Source: Billgrantia zhangzhouensis | GTDB lineage: Bacteria; Pseudomonadota; Gammaproteobacteria; Pseudomonadales; Halomonadaceae | Direction: 5' to 3' | Assembly: GCF_021404465.1 (NCBI RefSeq) | Contig: NZ_JABFTT010000009.1 | Location: 62,001 to 126,000, forward strand | Length of the DNA: 64,000 nucleotides | Part shown: in pieces, positions 56,190 through 64,000 of the stretch | Layout: the number at the start of each line of letters is the position of its first letter | Position numbering within the stretch: position 1 is the first letter of the stretch | Position numbers and translations under genes: made by a program | The notes under the pieces: generated by a model | What the model saw: only the letters and a program-made list of their open reading frames with translations | What the model was told of the DNA's origin: nothing | The model's database searches: none

Positions 56190-59004
56190 GCGATGCTCCC
56201 GGAATGACCTCTGCCAGAGAGATGGGACGACCAAGATGGTAGCCCTGGCCGTAAGAGATGCCGTAGGAAGTCAAAAGAGGTATCAATGCCTCCTGATCGA
56301 CGAACTCGGCAATGGCCAGCTTGCCGAAGCCTGCCGCGATGTCGGCAATGGCCTTGACGATGACCTGGCTGTCCGGGCTGGTGATCAGGGTGCGTATGAA
56401 GGCGCCATCGATCTTGATGAAGTCGACGGGGAGTTCGCCGAGATAATGGAAGCTGCTGAAGCCAACCCCGAAGTCATCGAGGGCGGTGCGGCAGCCCAGG
56501 TCGCGCAGGGCCTGGAGGACGCCCCGTGCGCTGGAAAAATCGGTAACCGCTGCGGTCTCGGTGATCTCGAGGATTAAGTGGCGAGGATCCGCGCCGGTGG
56601 CCGATAGCTCTTCCATGAGAAACTGTTGAAGCTCCTCGTCGTGCAGCGTCTGCCCCGACAGGTTGACGGCGAGGCTGATACCCTGTGCCTGGACATGACT
56701 CAAGGCGCGCAGGCTCTGGCGCAGTACCCAGCGGTCGATCTGTACGATCTGCCCGCTGCGCTCCGCCACCGGAATGAAGTGGGCGGGCGAGATGAGTGCT
56801 CCCTTGGGGCCGCGCATGCGCAAGAGCACTTCGTAATGGCGCACGTCGCCATCGCTCAAGCGTATGATCGGCTGTATCATCAGCTCGAAGCCCTCTTCGT
56901 CGATCGCCTGGCGAATCCGTTCCACCCAATAGACACGTTCCTGCAGCTCGTCCTTGGCGCGCTCGAGGGTAGCGAGCAGATGCCAGCGCTGGGCGCTGCT
57001 CTCCTTGGCCTTGTACATGGCCAGGTCGGCATTGGCCATCAGGTCGGCGGGGTTGTCGCCGTGGATCGGGAACAGGGCGATACCCAGGCTGGCTGTCGCC
57101 CGGTGAAGCTGTCCTCCGGCATCCAGGCCGGTATTGTCGAGCAGCGGGGTGATCTGTTTGGCGATGCTGATGGCGCGCCGGGTGTCGGCGCCTTCCAGCA
57201 ACAGCGCGAACTCGTCGCCTCCCAGACGGGCAATGATGCCGCAGTGACCGAACTCCTGATATAGCGTATCGCCCACCCTGCGCAGAAGCTGGTCGCCGGT
57301 GTGGTGCCCGCTGAGTTCGTTGACGTCCTTGAAATGATCGAGATCGAGCAGCAGCACTGCGCCGCTGCGTCCGCGCCGCATGGCGCTGCCCAGCGCTTCC
57401 TGGAAGTAGCGCCGATTGTATAGCTCCGTGAGCGGATCGCGTTCGGCCAGCCAGGTGAGGCGCGCCTCGGCGAGCTTACGTTCGGTGATGTCGAGGCCGA
57501 CCGAGATGCGTGCCGCCCGCGCGTCGCTGCGTGATAGCGGGGCGTGGTACCAGGCGATGGTCCGCTGGAGCCCATCCGCCGTAGTCAGGCTACGCTCCTC
57601 CTGGGGTGCTTCCTCGTCGGCATCGTCACCGCCGCGTGAGAGGAACACCTCGTCGAATGAGCGGCCAAGCAGGCGTTCTTCCTGCATGGCCAGGGTCGTA
57701 AGCGCATAGTCATTGACTAGTGTGATGTAGCCCTGCTCATCCTGGGTGACGATGAAGACGCGTGCCGTATCCAGCAGGCTGCCGACGAAATCGCGCTCGC
57801 GGGCCAGCTCGTCGACGCGTTCGGCAAGTTGGGCACCACGTGCGCTGACCTCCCGTTCCAGGGTTTCCAGTTGCTCCGATAGCGCTAGCGTGGTGCCTTC
57901 CAGCACGTCGATCTCATCTTCCAGCCGGCTGTGTGAAGCGGGAATCGCACTGCGGGCTTCGGCGAAGCCGCCGTGGGCCAGGGCCGGGAGGACCCCGGCC
58001 AGCCGGCGCAGCCTGGCCATGGGGCGCAGCAAAATGGCTAGCAGCAGCAACTCGGCCGCCAGCCAGCCGCCGATGCCGACCAGCAGCAGGGTGTGTGTGT
58101 CCTGCTGGATGGCGCGAATCTGAGCGGTGATGTCGGTCGCGAGGAGAAAGAAGCCGGTGCTGCGCCGCCCGTTATCGGCCTCCATGCGCACCACGGATAG
58201 CTCGTAATCACGACCGTCGTGTTGTATCCGCAGCGGTGTTTCGAGAATGTCGTTGAGCATGGCCATGCGAGCGGCCCGCTGCAGTATCGGAAGATAGTGA
58301 TCGGCATGGGTCAGTGCGACCAAGTAGCCGTTCCAGTTGGTCAGGTGCCGCTCGGGCTCCACTTCCGATTCATGGGCGCCGCTGACCAGCAGGGCAACAT
58401 CGCTACCTGACACCTGCTGGGCCTGGCGGGTCACGTCCGCCAGGGAGCGCGACAGAGTCACCATACCGACGCTTGAGCCCTCAACCAGTATGGGGACGGC
58501 GGCATATTGCCGGCAGTCGTTGGCGCAGCGCAGTGCCGAGAGTGGGTGCTCGGTCTCCATGACTTGGTGAACCCAGTCCCGCATTGGCCGATCCTGGTCT
58601 GGCTGGCCTTCGCCCCACTCGGCCAGTTGTCCCCCATCGGCGTCGAATACCAGGATCTCCTCGATACCTGCCTCGAGCTGCAGCGTGGGCCACTGCGATG
58701 CAAGCGAGCCGACCAACTCCGCCTGGTTCCTCGCGGCCAGGGCCGGGCCCAGGTCGGGAGACGCCGCGATCAGCGCGGCGATACGCTGCAAGCCGATCTC
58801 GGAGCGCTGCAATGCGAGTTCGATCTCGCGCGACTCGCGTGCATTGCTCTCCTTGCGACCCTCCTCGAACTGACGGGTCAGGTTGGCATGGCCGAGCCAG
58901 GTGAACAGTACCACCAGCACGAGCAGTACTAGGCTGCTCAAGGCCAGCACCCGCCAAGTCAGGCTCAGGCGGGGGCGAGATACGTGGGAGGTGGAAGCGC
59001 TCAT
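56170..59004 (-). CDS. membrane-bound sensor PAS-GGDEF-EAL c-di-GMP protein
   Basis: 944-aa signalling protein. Helix 1 (about 17-38) and helix 2 (about 305-327) enclose a periplasmic sensor region with a Cys160/Cys164 pair. A short coiled coil (360-405) and a PAS domain (about 403-510) follow. The GGDEF motif is intact (595-599) but lacks the RxxD inhibitory site. The EAL domain has E725 (EVL), N781, E813, D843-D844, K864, E900 and Q920, so both synthesis and breakdown of c-di-GMP are possible. It lies 45 bases after an outer-membrane protein gene in the same unit. Confidence 0.92.
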   Translation of the reverse strand: MSASTSHVSRPRLSLTWRVLALSSLVLLVLVVLFTWLGHANLTRQFEEGRKESNARESREIELALQRSEIGLQRIAALIAASPDLGPALAARNQAELVGSLASQWPTLQLEAGIEEILVFDADGGQLAEWGEGQPDQDRPMRDWVHQVMETEHPLSALRCANDCRQYAAVPILVEGSSVGMVTLSRSLADVTRQAQQVSGSDVALLVSGAHESEVEPERHLTNWNGYLVALTHADHYLPILQRAARMAMLNDILETPLRIQHDGRDYELSVVRMEADNGRRSTGFFLLATDITAQIRAIQQDTHTLLLVGIGGWLAAELLLLAILLRPMARLRRLAGVLPALAHGGFAEARSAIPASHSRLEDEIDVLEGTTLALSEQLETLEREVSARGAQLAERVDELARERDFVGSLLDTARVFIVTQDEQGYITLVNDYALTTLAMQEERLLGRSFDEVFLSRGGDDADEEAPQEERSLTTADGLQRTIAWYHAPLSRSDARAARISVGLDITERKLAEARLTWLAERDPLTELYNRRYFQEALGSAMRRGRSGAVLLLDLDHFKDVNELSGHHTGDQLLRRVGDTLYQEFGHCGIIARLGGDEFALLLEGADTRRAISIAKQITPLLDNTGLDAGGQLHRATASLGIALFPIHGDNPADLMANADLAMYKAKESSAQRWHLLATLERAKDELQERVYWVERIRQAIDEEGFELMIQPIIRLSDGDVRHYEVLLRMRGPKGALISPAHFIPVAERSGQIVQIDRWVLRQSLRALSHVQAQGISLAVNLSGQTLHDEELQQFLMEELSATGADPRHLILEITETAAVTDFSSARGVLQALRDLGCRTALDDFGVGFSSFHYLGELPVDFIKIDGAFIRTLITSPDSQVIVKAIADIAAGFGKLAIAEFVDQEALIPLLTSYGISYGQGYHLGRPISLAEVIPGASHGDTTP

Positions 59005-59049
59005 GCTGGCAGTCCCTGGCCGATTCTTGAAGAGTAGCGTGCTCGTTGA

Positions 59050-60249
59050 TCAGAAGCGCAATGAGAGTTGAAACAGCACCATATTCCAGCGTCGGCGAGT
59101 TTCGGCTGGGTCCGGTTCGTCGCGTATAGGTAGCCAGCCGGTGCCGTCGATGTGGTGGTATTCGGCGGAAACCAGTATGCGGGGATTGACCCGCCATTGC
59201 AGTCCGAGCGTGATATCGTCCGCGTAGCGAGCATGAGCGGGTCCGCGGCCCTGGGCTTCGTAGGCTCGACCAGAGCGGTCGTCTCGATCGCTCACCAGGC
59301 TGTCGTAGCGAACCAGCCACTGCCAGTCGTCGAGAAAGCGCCGGGTGTACTGGACATACCAGCTCTCGCCGATGACGTCAGAACCGGACAGCGGGCCGGT
59401 ATCGGTGGCCGATACCTGGCGCAGAGCAAACTCACCCGTTATCGCCCAGCGCTCCATATCGTACTGCAGCGAGAAGATCCAAGGCTGAAAGTTGAGTTCT
59501 CCTTCGTGAGGGCCTAGGCCCTGGTCCAGATTGACGTCAGCGGCGCTGAGAGCGGCTGTGAAACGTCCTCCGGAGTGCTCGTAGCGCAGTTGGGCAATTG
59601 ACGAAGTGCTGCCGCTCATGTCCATGCTCAGGTGGGCAGGGTAGAGCTGGCTGTCCAGGTCACGCGTGGTGGGGGTGCCGACCCCACCCGTGAAGCGCAG
59701 CGTGCCGTGTGCCATCCGTTCCTCGGCATACAGGCTGACACCATCAGCGGAAAGCCCCAGCGAGCGGGTGCGATCGAAGTAGATCGACTGGGGCAGCAGG
59801 ATGCTGGGGCGAGTGAAGGCGACGTCCCGGGTCTGGTTGTAGAAGCCGAAAGGGTTCTTGAAACGCCCGAGCTGAATGCCCAGGGTGCGCCGCTGGTCGG
59901 AGAGTGGTTGGTAGTCGATCACGCCATAGTCGAGCACTGGCCGGGCATCGCTGCCGTCGCCACCGGCCCGGCGGCTGAGCACTTGGGCGGCCACCAGGAC
60001 ATCGGGGCGTGGGCGGATTGAGGCATTGGCGCCGATCTCGGTGTACTTGAGGCTGCCGCCGCCACTGCTGCTGGGCCCGAAGAAATTGTTGTGATCGGTA
60101 ATGACCAGCGCCTGGCTGAGGAAGCCATGTACCTGCAACGTATCCATGACGCCTTCCGCCATGGCCGCAGGCGCCCAGGTGAGAGCTAGTGCCAGGAGCA
60201 CCGGACGCGAGCGGCGGCTAATCCATGGTGATGACTTGGACTCTCTCAT
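59050..60249 (-). CDS. outer-membrane beta-barrel porin-like protein
   Basis: 399-aa exported protein: basic N-terminus, signal peptide ending AMA near residue 32, then alternating beta strands ending in the aromatic C-terminal LFQLSLRF typical of outer-membrane barrels. It begins with VHGFLSQALVITDHNNFFG, like a group of porin-type proteins associated with sensory operons. The transported substrate, if any, is unknown. ATG 60249 falls inside the end of the upstream binding-protein gene (32-base overlap). Confidence 0.82.
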   Translation of the reverse strand: MRESKSSPWISRRSRPVLLALALTWAPAAMAEGVMDTLQVHGFLSQALVITDHNNFFGPSSSGGGSLKYTEIGANASIRPRPDVLVAAQVLSRRAGGDGSDARPVLDYGVIDYQPLSDQRRTLGIQLGRFKNPFGFYNQTRDVAFTRPSILLPQSIYFDRTRSLGLSADGVSLYAEERMAHGTLRFTGGVGTPTTRDLDSQLYPAHLSMDMSGSTSSIAQLRYEHSGGRFTAALSAADVNLDQGLGPHEGELNFQPWIFSLQYDMERWAITGEFALRQVSATDTGPLSGSDVIGESWYVQYTRRFLDDWQWLVRYDSLVSDRDDRSGRAYEAQGRGPAHARYADDITLGLQWRVNPRILVSAEYHHIDGTGWLPIRDEPDPAETRRRWNMVLFQLSLRF

Positions 60250-60673
60250 CCAAATACTCTCTTTCCAGATACCCAAGAGCGCCAGGCGTGGTGGCGACGC
60301 GTTCCAGCATTTCAGACTGGGTGTTGACTTGGCTCGGTGCCTGCCCCGTTCCCGAGAACACCATGCGATCCCAGGCCAGCTGTAACTGATGCGGATACAC
60401 GCTCAGCCGCTCCTTGGCAAAACGTGCATGCACGGGATGATCGTTGGGCAGCACGAAGACCCGAACGGCTTGGCCATCGGGCCAGCTGCGCTGGCGCATG
60501 GCGAAAATCGCCCGGGTGGTATCGCGGGTCAGTGAGGTGTTGGCGACGGTCGGATGAGCGATCAGCACGACCTGCCGCTCAAGTGCAGTGGCCGACAGGG
60601 GCAGAAGTCCCAACACCAGGGTCAACATCAGCGCACGTGTCAGCCCAGCCACGCGCCACCTTCCCGAAGGCAT
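60218..60673 (-). CDS. short PstS-like periplasmic binding protein
   Basis: 151-aa exported protein with a signal peptide (residues 1-31, ending in ATALE). The rest resembles half of a phosphate-type (PstS, PBP-like) binding protein: VVLIAHPTVANTSLTRDTTRAIFAMRQRSWPDG and GALGYLEREYLDERVQVITMD. With only about 120 mature residues it cannot form a standard two-lobed binding protein. As the first gene before an outer-membrane barrel and a c-di-GMP sensor, it probably acts as a sensing partner and not in transport. Confidence 0.78.
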   Translation of the reverse strand: MPSGRWRVAGLTRALMLTLVLGLLPLSATALERQVVLIAHPTVANTSLTRDTTRAIFAMRQRSWPDGQAVRVFVLPNDHPVHARFAKERLSVYPHQLQLAWDRMVFSGTGQAPSQVNTQSEMLERVATTPGALGYLEREYLDERVQVITMD

Positions 60674-61118
60674 TGCTGGGTTGATCCCGTTCGGCTCGGC
60701 AAGATGGCCCTCATGCCTGGCCCATCGGCGCCGATGGCCGGCCAGGACTTCATGAGCGTCTCGATAGCGTTATCCCCCCGATCCCTTACCGAGCCGGAAC
60801 GGCCATGACCCGGTAATGTGTCGTGCTCCCTGATGATTATGTGTCGTACTTTAGCCGTTAGGCGTCGTTGCACAATATAGGCATTTCGCGAGAATGACGA
60901 GCCCATGCAAAGGAGGTCAAAATTCATGATGCCCCGTCACTCTCCGTTTCACATTAACATGGATTCCATGGCTGGTGCGGCGGTGCGGCGGTGCGGCGAC
61001 CATATGCCGAAGCGACGGACGGGCCGCCATCCTGCCCGGTCGAAGTGGCCGCACCGGTGGAAAAAATGGCATCATCAACCCCTTGAGCACTTCCCACCAA
61101 GGACAGGCCAGAGCACGC
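60674..61118. other. intergenic region between divergent signalling operon and DUF3581 gene
   Basis: Within these 445 bases I find no gene. The region must hold the start signals of both divergent units. AT-rich stretches near 60836-60880 (including ACAATATAGG) are the likeliest promoter zone. Three exact copies of the octamer GGTGCGGC follow one another at 60974-60997. Confidence 0.5.
60974..60997 (+). repeat. 3 x 8-bp tandem repeat GGTGCGGC
   Basis: Three perfect head-to-tail copies upstream of the DUF3581 gene. The unit length is not a multiple of three. Copy number could vary by slippage, but no function is shown. Confidence 0.75.
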
Positions 61119-61832
61119 ATGTTTCTCGACCCTTACCACACGCAGGCTGACGCGGGCATCCGCATCTCCGCACAGCAGGCCAGCGACTTCGCCAAGCGCG
61201 TCGCCGGGGACTTCAATCCCATACACGATGCGGGGGCTCGGCGCTTTTGCGTACCCGGCGACCTGCTATTTGCCCTGGTACTGAGCCGGTTCGGCCTTTC
61301 GGGGCACATGGACTTTCGCTTTCGCAGCATGGTGGGTGATGGAACCTTGCTGAGCCTGGAGAAGAACGCGGCGGGCCAGATCGAGGTCAGGGACGAAGAG
61401 GGCAAGCAGTACCTGGAAGTGGGCAGCGAGGGCGATACCAACCACGATGCCGCGGCCATTGAAGCCTTCACTCGCTGCTATGTGGCTTTTTCGGGCAAGA
61501 ACTTCCCGCACGTGTTGAAGCCGCTGCTTGAGGCGCAGGGCGTCATGTTCAACCCCAAGCGCCCGCTGGTGATCTACGACAGCATGGGCTTTTCGCTCGA
61601 CCGGATCGATCTTGTCGCCCCCTCCCTGGAGCTGGTCGACTCAAGCCTCGACGTCACCGGCAAGCGTGGCGACGTCAGGCTCGAGTTCCGCATCACCGAT
61701 GGTGGTGTGCCTGTCGGTTGCGGCTCTAAGAAGCTGGTCGTCAGTGGCCTCAGCGACTACGATGCTGCCGCCATGAACGACATCGTCGCTGAGTTCTATC
61801 GCCTCAAGTCGGCCTACGAGAACGGCAACTGA
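61119..61832 (+). CDS. DUF3581-family protein with MaoC-like hotdog motif
   Basis: 237-aa cytosolic protein of a gammaproteobacterial family of unknown function. The N-terminal half contains FAKRVAGDFNPIHDAGARRF followed by VPGDLLFALVLSRFGLS, closely matching the D-x-N-P-I-H hydratase motif of MaoC hotdog proteins, so it may bind or hydrate an acyl-CoA or acyl-ACP. The ATG at 61119 begins the family-like MFLDPYHTQADAGI segment. Confidence 0.82.
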   Translation: MFLDPYHTQADAGIRISAQQASDFAKRVAGDFNPIHDAGARRFCVPGDLLFALVLSRFGLSGHMDFRFRSMVGDGTLLSLEKNAAGQIEVRDEEGKQYLEVGSEGDTNHDAAAIEAFTRCYVAFSGKNFPHVLKPLLEAQGVMFNPKRPLVIYDSMGFSLDRIDLVAPSLELVDSSLDVTGKRGDVRLEFRITDGGVPVGCGSKKLVVSGLSDYDAAAMNDIVAEFYRLKSAYENGN

Positions 61833-61853
61833 GAGAAGCCGGACGGAGCGAGG

Positions 61854-62744
61854 CTAGACCACTACCGTGATCGGGCAGTGGGCCAGATCGATGGCGTGAT
61901 GACTGACGCTGCCTACCAGTTTCTCGCGCAGGGTTCCCAAGCCTCTGCGTCCCATGACGATGACTGGGTTATCGGGCTGGCTGTGGGCGAATTCGGTGAT
62001 CGCTTCCGCGTAGCGGTCGCCTTCCAGCAGATGGGTTGCGATGCCTGCCGGTATTTCCCCCAAGCGCTGTTGCGCCTGGGCGAAGAGCTGTTCGGACTCG
62101 TCCTGCTTGTCCTTCTGGGGCGGCGGGGCGCCTGCCGGGCGGCAGAACAGCAGGTCCACTCGGGCACCTGCGCTACGGGCCAGGTCGCCTGCCAGCCTGG
62201 CGGCGTTATCGCTATGGCGGGAGCCATCGACCGGAACGACCACTCGGCCGATACGCTTGACGTCTTCGGCGACTGCCTCGGGGTGCACCACGGTGACCGG
62301 GCAGGGGGCCTTGTGTACGACCTCGTCGCTGATGCTGCCCTCGACAAACTTGCCGAGATCGCTCAGGTGACGGGCACCGACCACTAGCAGGCAGCCCTCG
62401 TGCCGGCGCGCATAGTCAACGAGGGTGCGGGCCGGATGATGGACGAAGCCCTCTTCTTCCAGCGTGACTTCTTCTGGAGGGGAGTCGAGTGTCGGCTCGA
62501 TGGCCTGCCTGGCGCTGGCGAAGGCATTCCGGGCCGCTGCCAGGCGCTGCGAGCGGTCGCGGTCCTTTTCGGCCTGTCGATTGGCCGGGATATCGCTGAA
62601 TTCGGCTGGGTTGAGAGGCATGACATGCACCAGCCGCAAGGGGGCATGCAGCAGGTGAGACAGCAAGGCGGCATGGCGTGTTGCCGCATGTGCCGTGGGT
62701 GAGTCGTCCACCGGTACGATCACAAGCGAAATGAGCTCACTCAT
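61854..62744 (-). CDS. tandem-domain universal stress protein
   Basis: 296-aa protein with two UspA domains (about 1-145 and 150-296). The second has the ATP-binding pattern G-x2-G-x9-G-S (MGRRGLGTLREKLVGS). In the first, the second Gly is His (VGARHLSDLGKFVEGS), so it probably binds ATP poorly. Each domain starts with VIVPVDDS or VVVPVDGS. ATG 62744 follows GAGGGA; a longer frame upstream is not Usp-like. It is convergent with DUF3581. Confidence 0.9.
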   Translation of the reverse strand: MSELISLVIVPVDDSPTAHAATRHAALLSHLLHAPLRLVHVMPLNPAEFSDIPANRQAEKDRDRSQRLAAARNAFASARQAIEPTLDSPPEEVTLEEEGFVHHPARTLVDYARRHEGCLLVVGARHLSDLGKFVEGSISDEVVHKAPCPVTVVHPEAVAEDVKRIGRVVVPVDGSRHSDNAARLAGDLARSAGARVDLLFCRPAGAPPPQKDKQDESEQLFAQAQQRLGEIPAGIATHLLEGDRYAEAITEFAHSQPDNPVIVMGRRGLGTLREKLVGSVSHHAIDLAHCPITVVV

Positions 62745-62811
62745 GCAAGGTTCCCTCTGAGTTCGAGTAACAGGCGCCCGAACGGGGCCATCCTTCGCTT
62801 TCAGGCATAGC

Positions 62812-63873
62812 CTAGCGTACTTGCGTTGCGGAAGTCTGCTGCTCTTCCGGTACGTAAAGCGTCTTGCCGAACAGCATGCCACCCCAGGGTAGTCGATTGG
62901 CAACCCAGTTCAGCCCTATCGAGCCGGCCATGCCCACCACGACCAGCAGCAGAGAATAGACCAGTAGCGAGAAGGGGACGAACTCGTGCGCGAAGTCGAC
63001 CATGGCGAAGAACATGGGGTGCGCGAGATAGATACCGAACGAATAGCGGTTGACGGTCTTTACCAGCGGAGTGGCCCGAACGTTACGCAGCCGAGTGACA
63101 GTGAACAGCGTGAACAGGATGAAGAACGGCACGACCCAGGTTTCCTTGGAGGAATATTCCAGTGCGCCGCGCAGGGTCAGCAGCACGATCGCGGCAACGA
63201 AGACCAACAGTAGTACCGGCCGCGAAAGCCACTTGAGCCAGGGCACTTCCGCTAGGCGATGAGGGGCGAGCCGGGGGTAGTGGCGTACCACTAGCATGGC
63301 CAGGAAGAACAGATAGATCCAGCCGAGCGGGGCGATCCAGAGCAGGTAGCCTGGTGGTTCGATGTCGTAGTGGCGGGTCAGACCCCAGTAGGCGATGCCG
63401 ATGAGACTGCCGAGAACCAGCCAGGGGCCGGGTGGCAACCAGCGCTCCAGGCCATAGCGAGAATAGAGCCAGTAGAAGGCGTAGAACTGCATGGCGATGA
63501 TCAGGAAGTAGCCGTGCCAGCCGGCGTAGATCAGGTACTCGACCAGGTTGGCGACGAAATCGACCGGCACGCCCTCCCGCCTCAGGTTGACGTACTTGGA
63601 CAATGAATAGATCAGACCGTAGACGACATACGGCACCATGACGTACTGCAGGCGCTTGACCAGAAAACCGGGAGGAGGGCGGTCGCCGTAGCGGAACGAG
63701 AACAGGAAGATCGAAATGAAGATGAAGATGGGAGTGCCAAGCACGGTGGGAATACGCGCCAGATCGACGTAGACATTGTCGATATGCTGATTCAAGCGAT
63801 CGAGGAAGTGGTAGCCGAACACGGCCAGGCAGCCATAGAAGCGCAGCCAGTAGATTTCTTCGATCCGCCTCAT
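62812..63873 (-). CDS. acyltransferase-3 family membrane protein
   Basis: 353-aa integral membrane protein with about ten helices. It starts IEEIYWLRFYGCLAVFGYHFLDRL, with the His of the family's early motif, and contains FGIYLAHPMFFAMVDF near the C-terminus. Family members O-acylate surface sugars, lipids or peptidoglycan. ATG 63873 follows AAGGAAGGCAAGG; the upstream extension is not membrane-like and is not used. A repeat terminus lies about 100 bases upstream. Confidence 0.85.
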   Translation of the reverse strand: MRRIEEIYWLRFYGCLAVFGYHFLDRLNQHIDNVYVDLARIPTVLGTPIFIFISIFLFSFRYGDRPPPGFLVKRLQYVMVPYVVYGLIYSLSKYVNLRREGVPVDFVANLVEYLIYAGWHGYFLIIAMQFYAFYWLYSRYGLERWLPPGPWLVLGSLIGIAYWGLTRHYDIEPPGYLLWIAPLGWIYLFFLAMLVVRHYPRLAPHRLAEVPWLKWLSRPVLLLVFVAAIVLLTLRGALEYSSKETWVVPFFILFTLFTVTRLRNVRATPLVKTVNRYSFGIYLAHPMFFAMVDFAHEFVPFSLLVYSLLLVVVGMAGSIGLNWVANRLPWGGMLFGKTLYVPEEQQTSATQVR

Positions 63874-63970
63874 GAGCGCCTTGCCTTCCTTGGTACCAGA
63901 ACCTCGGTGCGAGGAACATCGATCGTCGACATGATGTCGGACCATGACGAAGCGGAAAAAATTCCATTAT

Positions 63971-64000
63971 GGAAACGCTGAACAAATTGGCGAGCGAGAT
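63971..64000. mobile_element. terminus of a second IS5-group-like repeat, running off the window
   Basis: The last 30 bases match the inverted right end of the element at 39662-39920, starting GGAAACGCTGAACAAAT and continuing GGCGAGCGAGAT, with two mismatches. The element extends beyond the window, so whether it is another MITE or a full insertion sequence cannot be told. Confidence 0.65.

Noticed and set aside
60974-60997. Tandem octamers as a CRISPR-like array
   Set aside because: Units are contiguous, have no spacers and no cas genes are present.

Overview
This 64 kb window is GC-rich, densely coding chromosomal DNA from a gammaproteobacterium, most likely Halomonas or a close relative in the Halomonadaceae. 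This assignment is an inference. It rests on gene order (iscR to der in Pseudomonas-like synteny but without iscU-hscBA-fdx), a seven-subunit Mrp Na+/H+ antiporter with A and B fused, FabV, the two-subunit AruFG arginine succinyltransferase, and very acidic exported proteins typical of halophiles. There is no rRNA, CRISPR array or prophage. One tRNA gene is present (Leu, CAA).

Layout. 1-3200: the end of a GntR-type regulator, an M48 lipoprotein protease with a small membrane protein, a DUF815-type ATPase, and a lipoprotein. 3300-14900, all on the minus strand: a housekeeping block reading iscR-iscS-iscA, ndk, rlmN, pilF, rodZ, ispG, hisS, yfgM, bamB, der. 14900-19200: cysE and trmJ, divergent from a suhB orthologue whose metal-binding active site is degraded, then an AI-2E/PerM-type permease. 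19557-25583: the mrp operon. 25700-31400, minus strand: queA-tgt-yajC-secD-secF. 31500-38600: tRNA-Leu, an orphan antitoxin with the decayed tail of its toxin gene, rnk, a LysE-type exporter, an AidB-like acyl-CoA dehydrogenase, glutathione peroxidase, fabV and several small proteins.

38687-47860: an AraC/GlxA-type regulator followed by the arginine succinyltransferase (AST) catabolic operon astC-aruF-aruG-astD-astB, then a GNAT gene and zapE. No astE is present. A 259-bp MITE-like element with a CTAA target duplication sits exactly at the regulator's stop codon. The inner end of a related element reappears at the right edge of the window.

47857-55200: qmcA/nfeD, a very acidic DUF305 protein, a DUF21 protein, the threonine catabolic pair tdh-kbl with a divergent XRE-cupin regulator, and a TRIC-type channel. 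55392-60673, minus strand: the most novel-looking locus. It is a four-gene unit made of a short periplasmic binding protein, an outer-membrane barrel, a membrane-bound PAS-GGDEF-EAL protein and a LuxI-like/exosortase-associated acyltransferase, with overlapping ends at two of the three junctions. It resembles in outline the YfiBNR and NspS-MbaA envelope c-di-GMP systems, but the parts differ. The window ends with a DUF3581 protein, a tandem universal stress protein and an acyltransferase-3 membrane protein.
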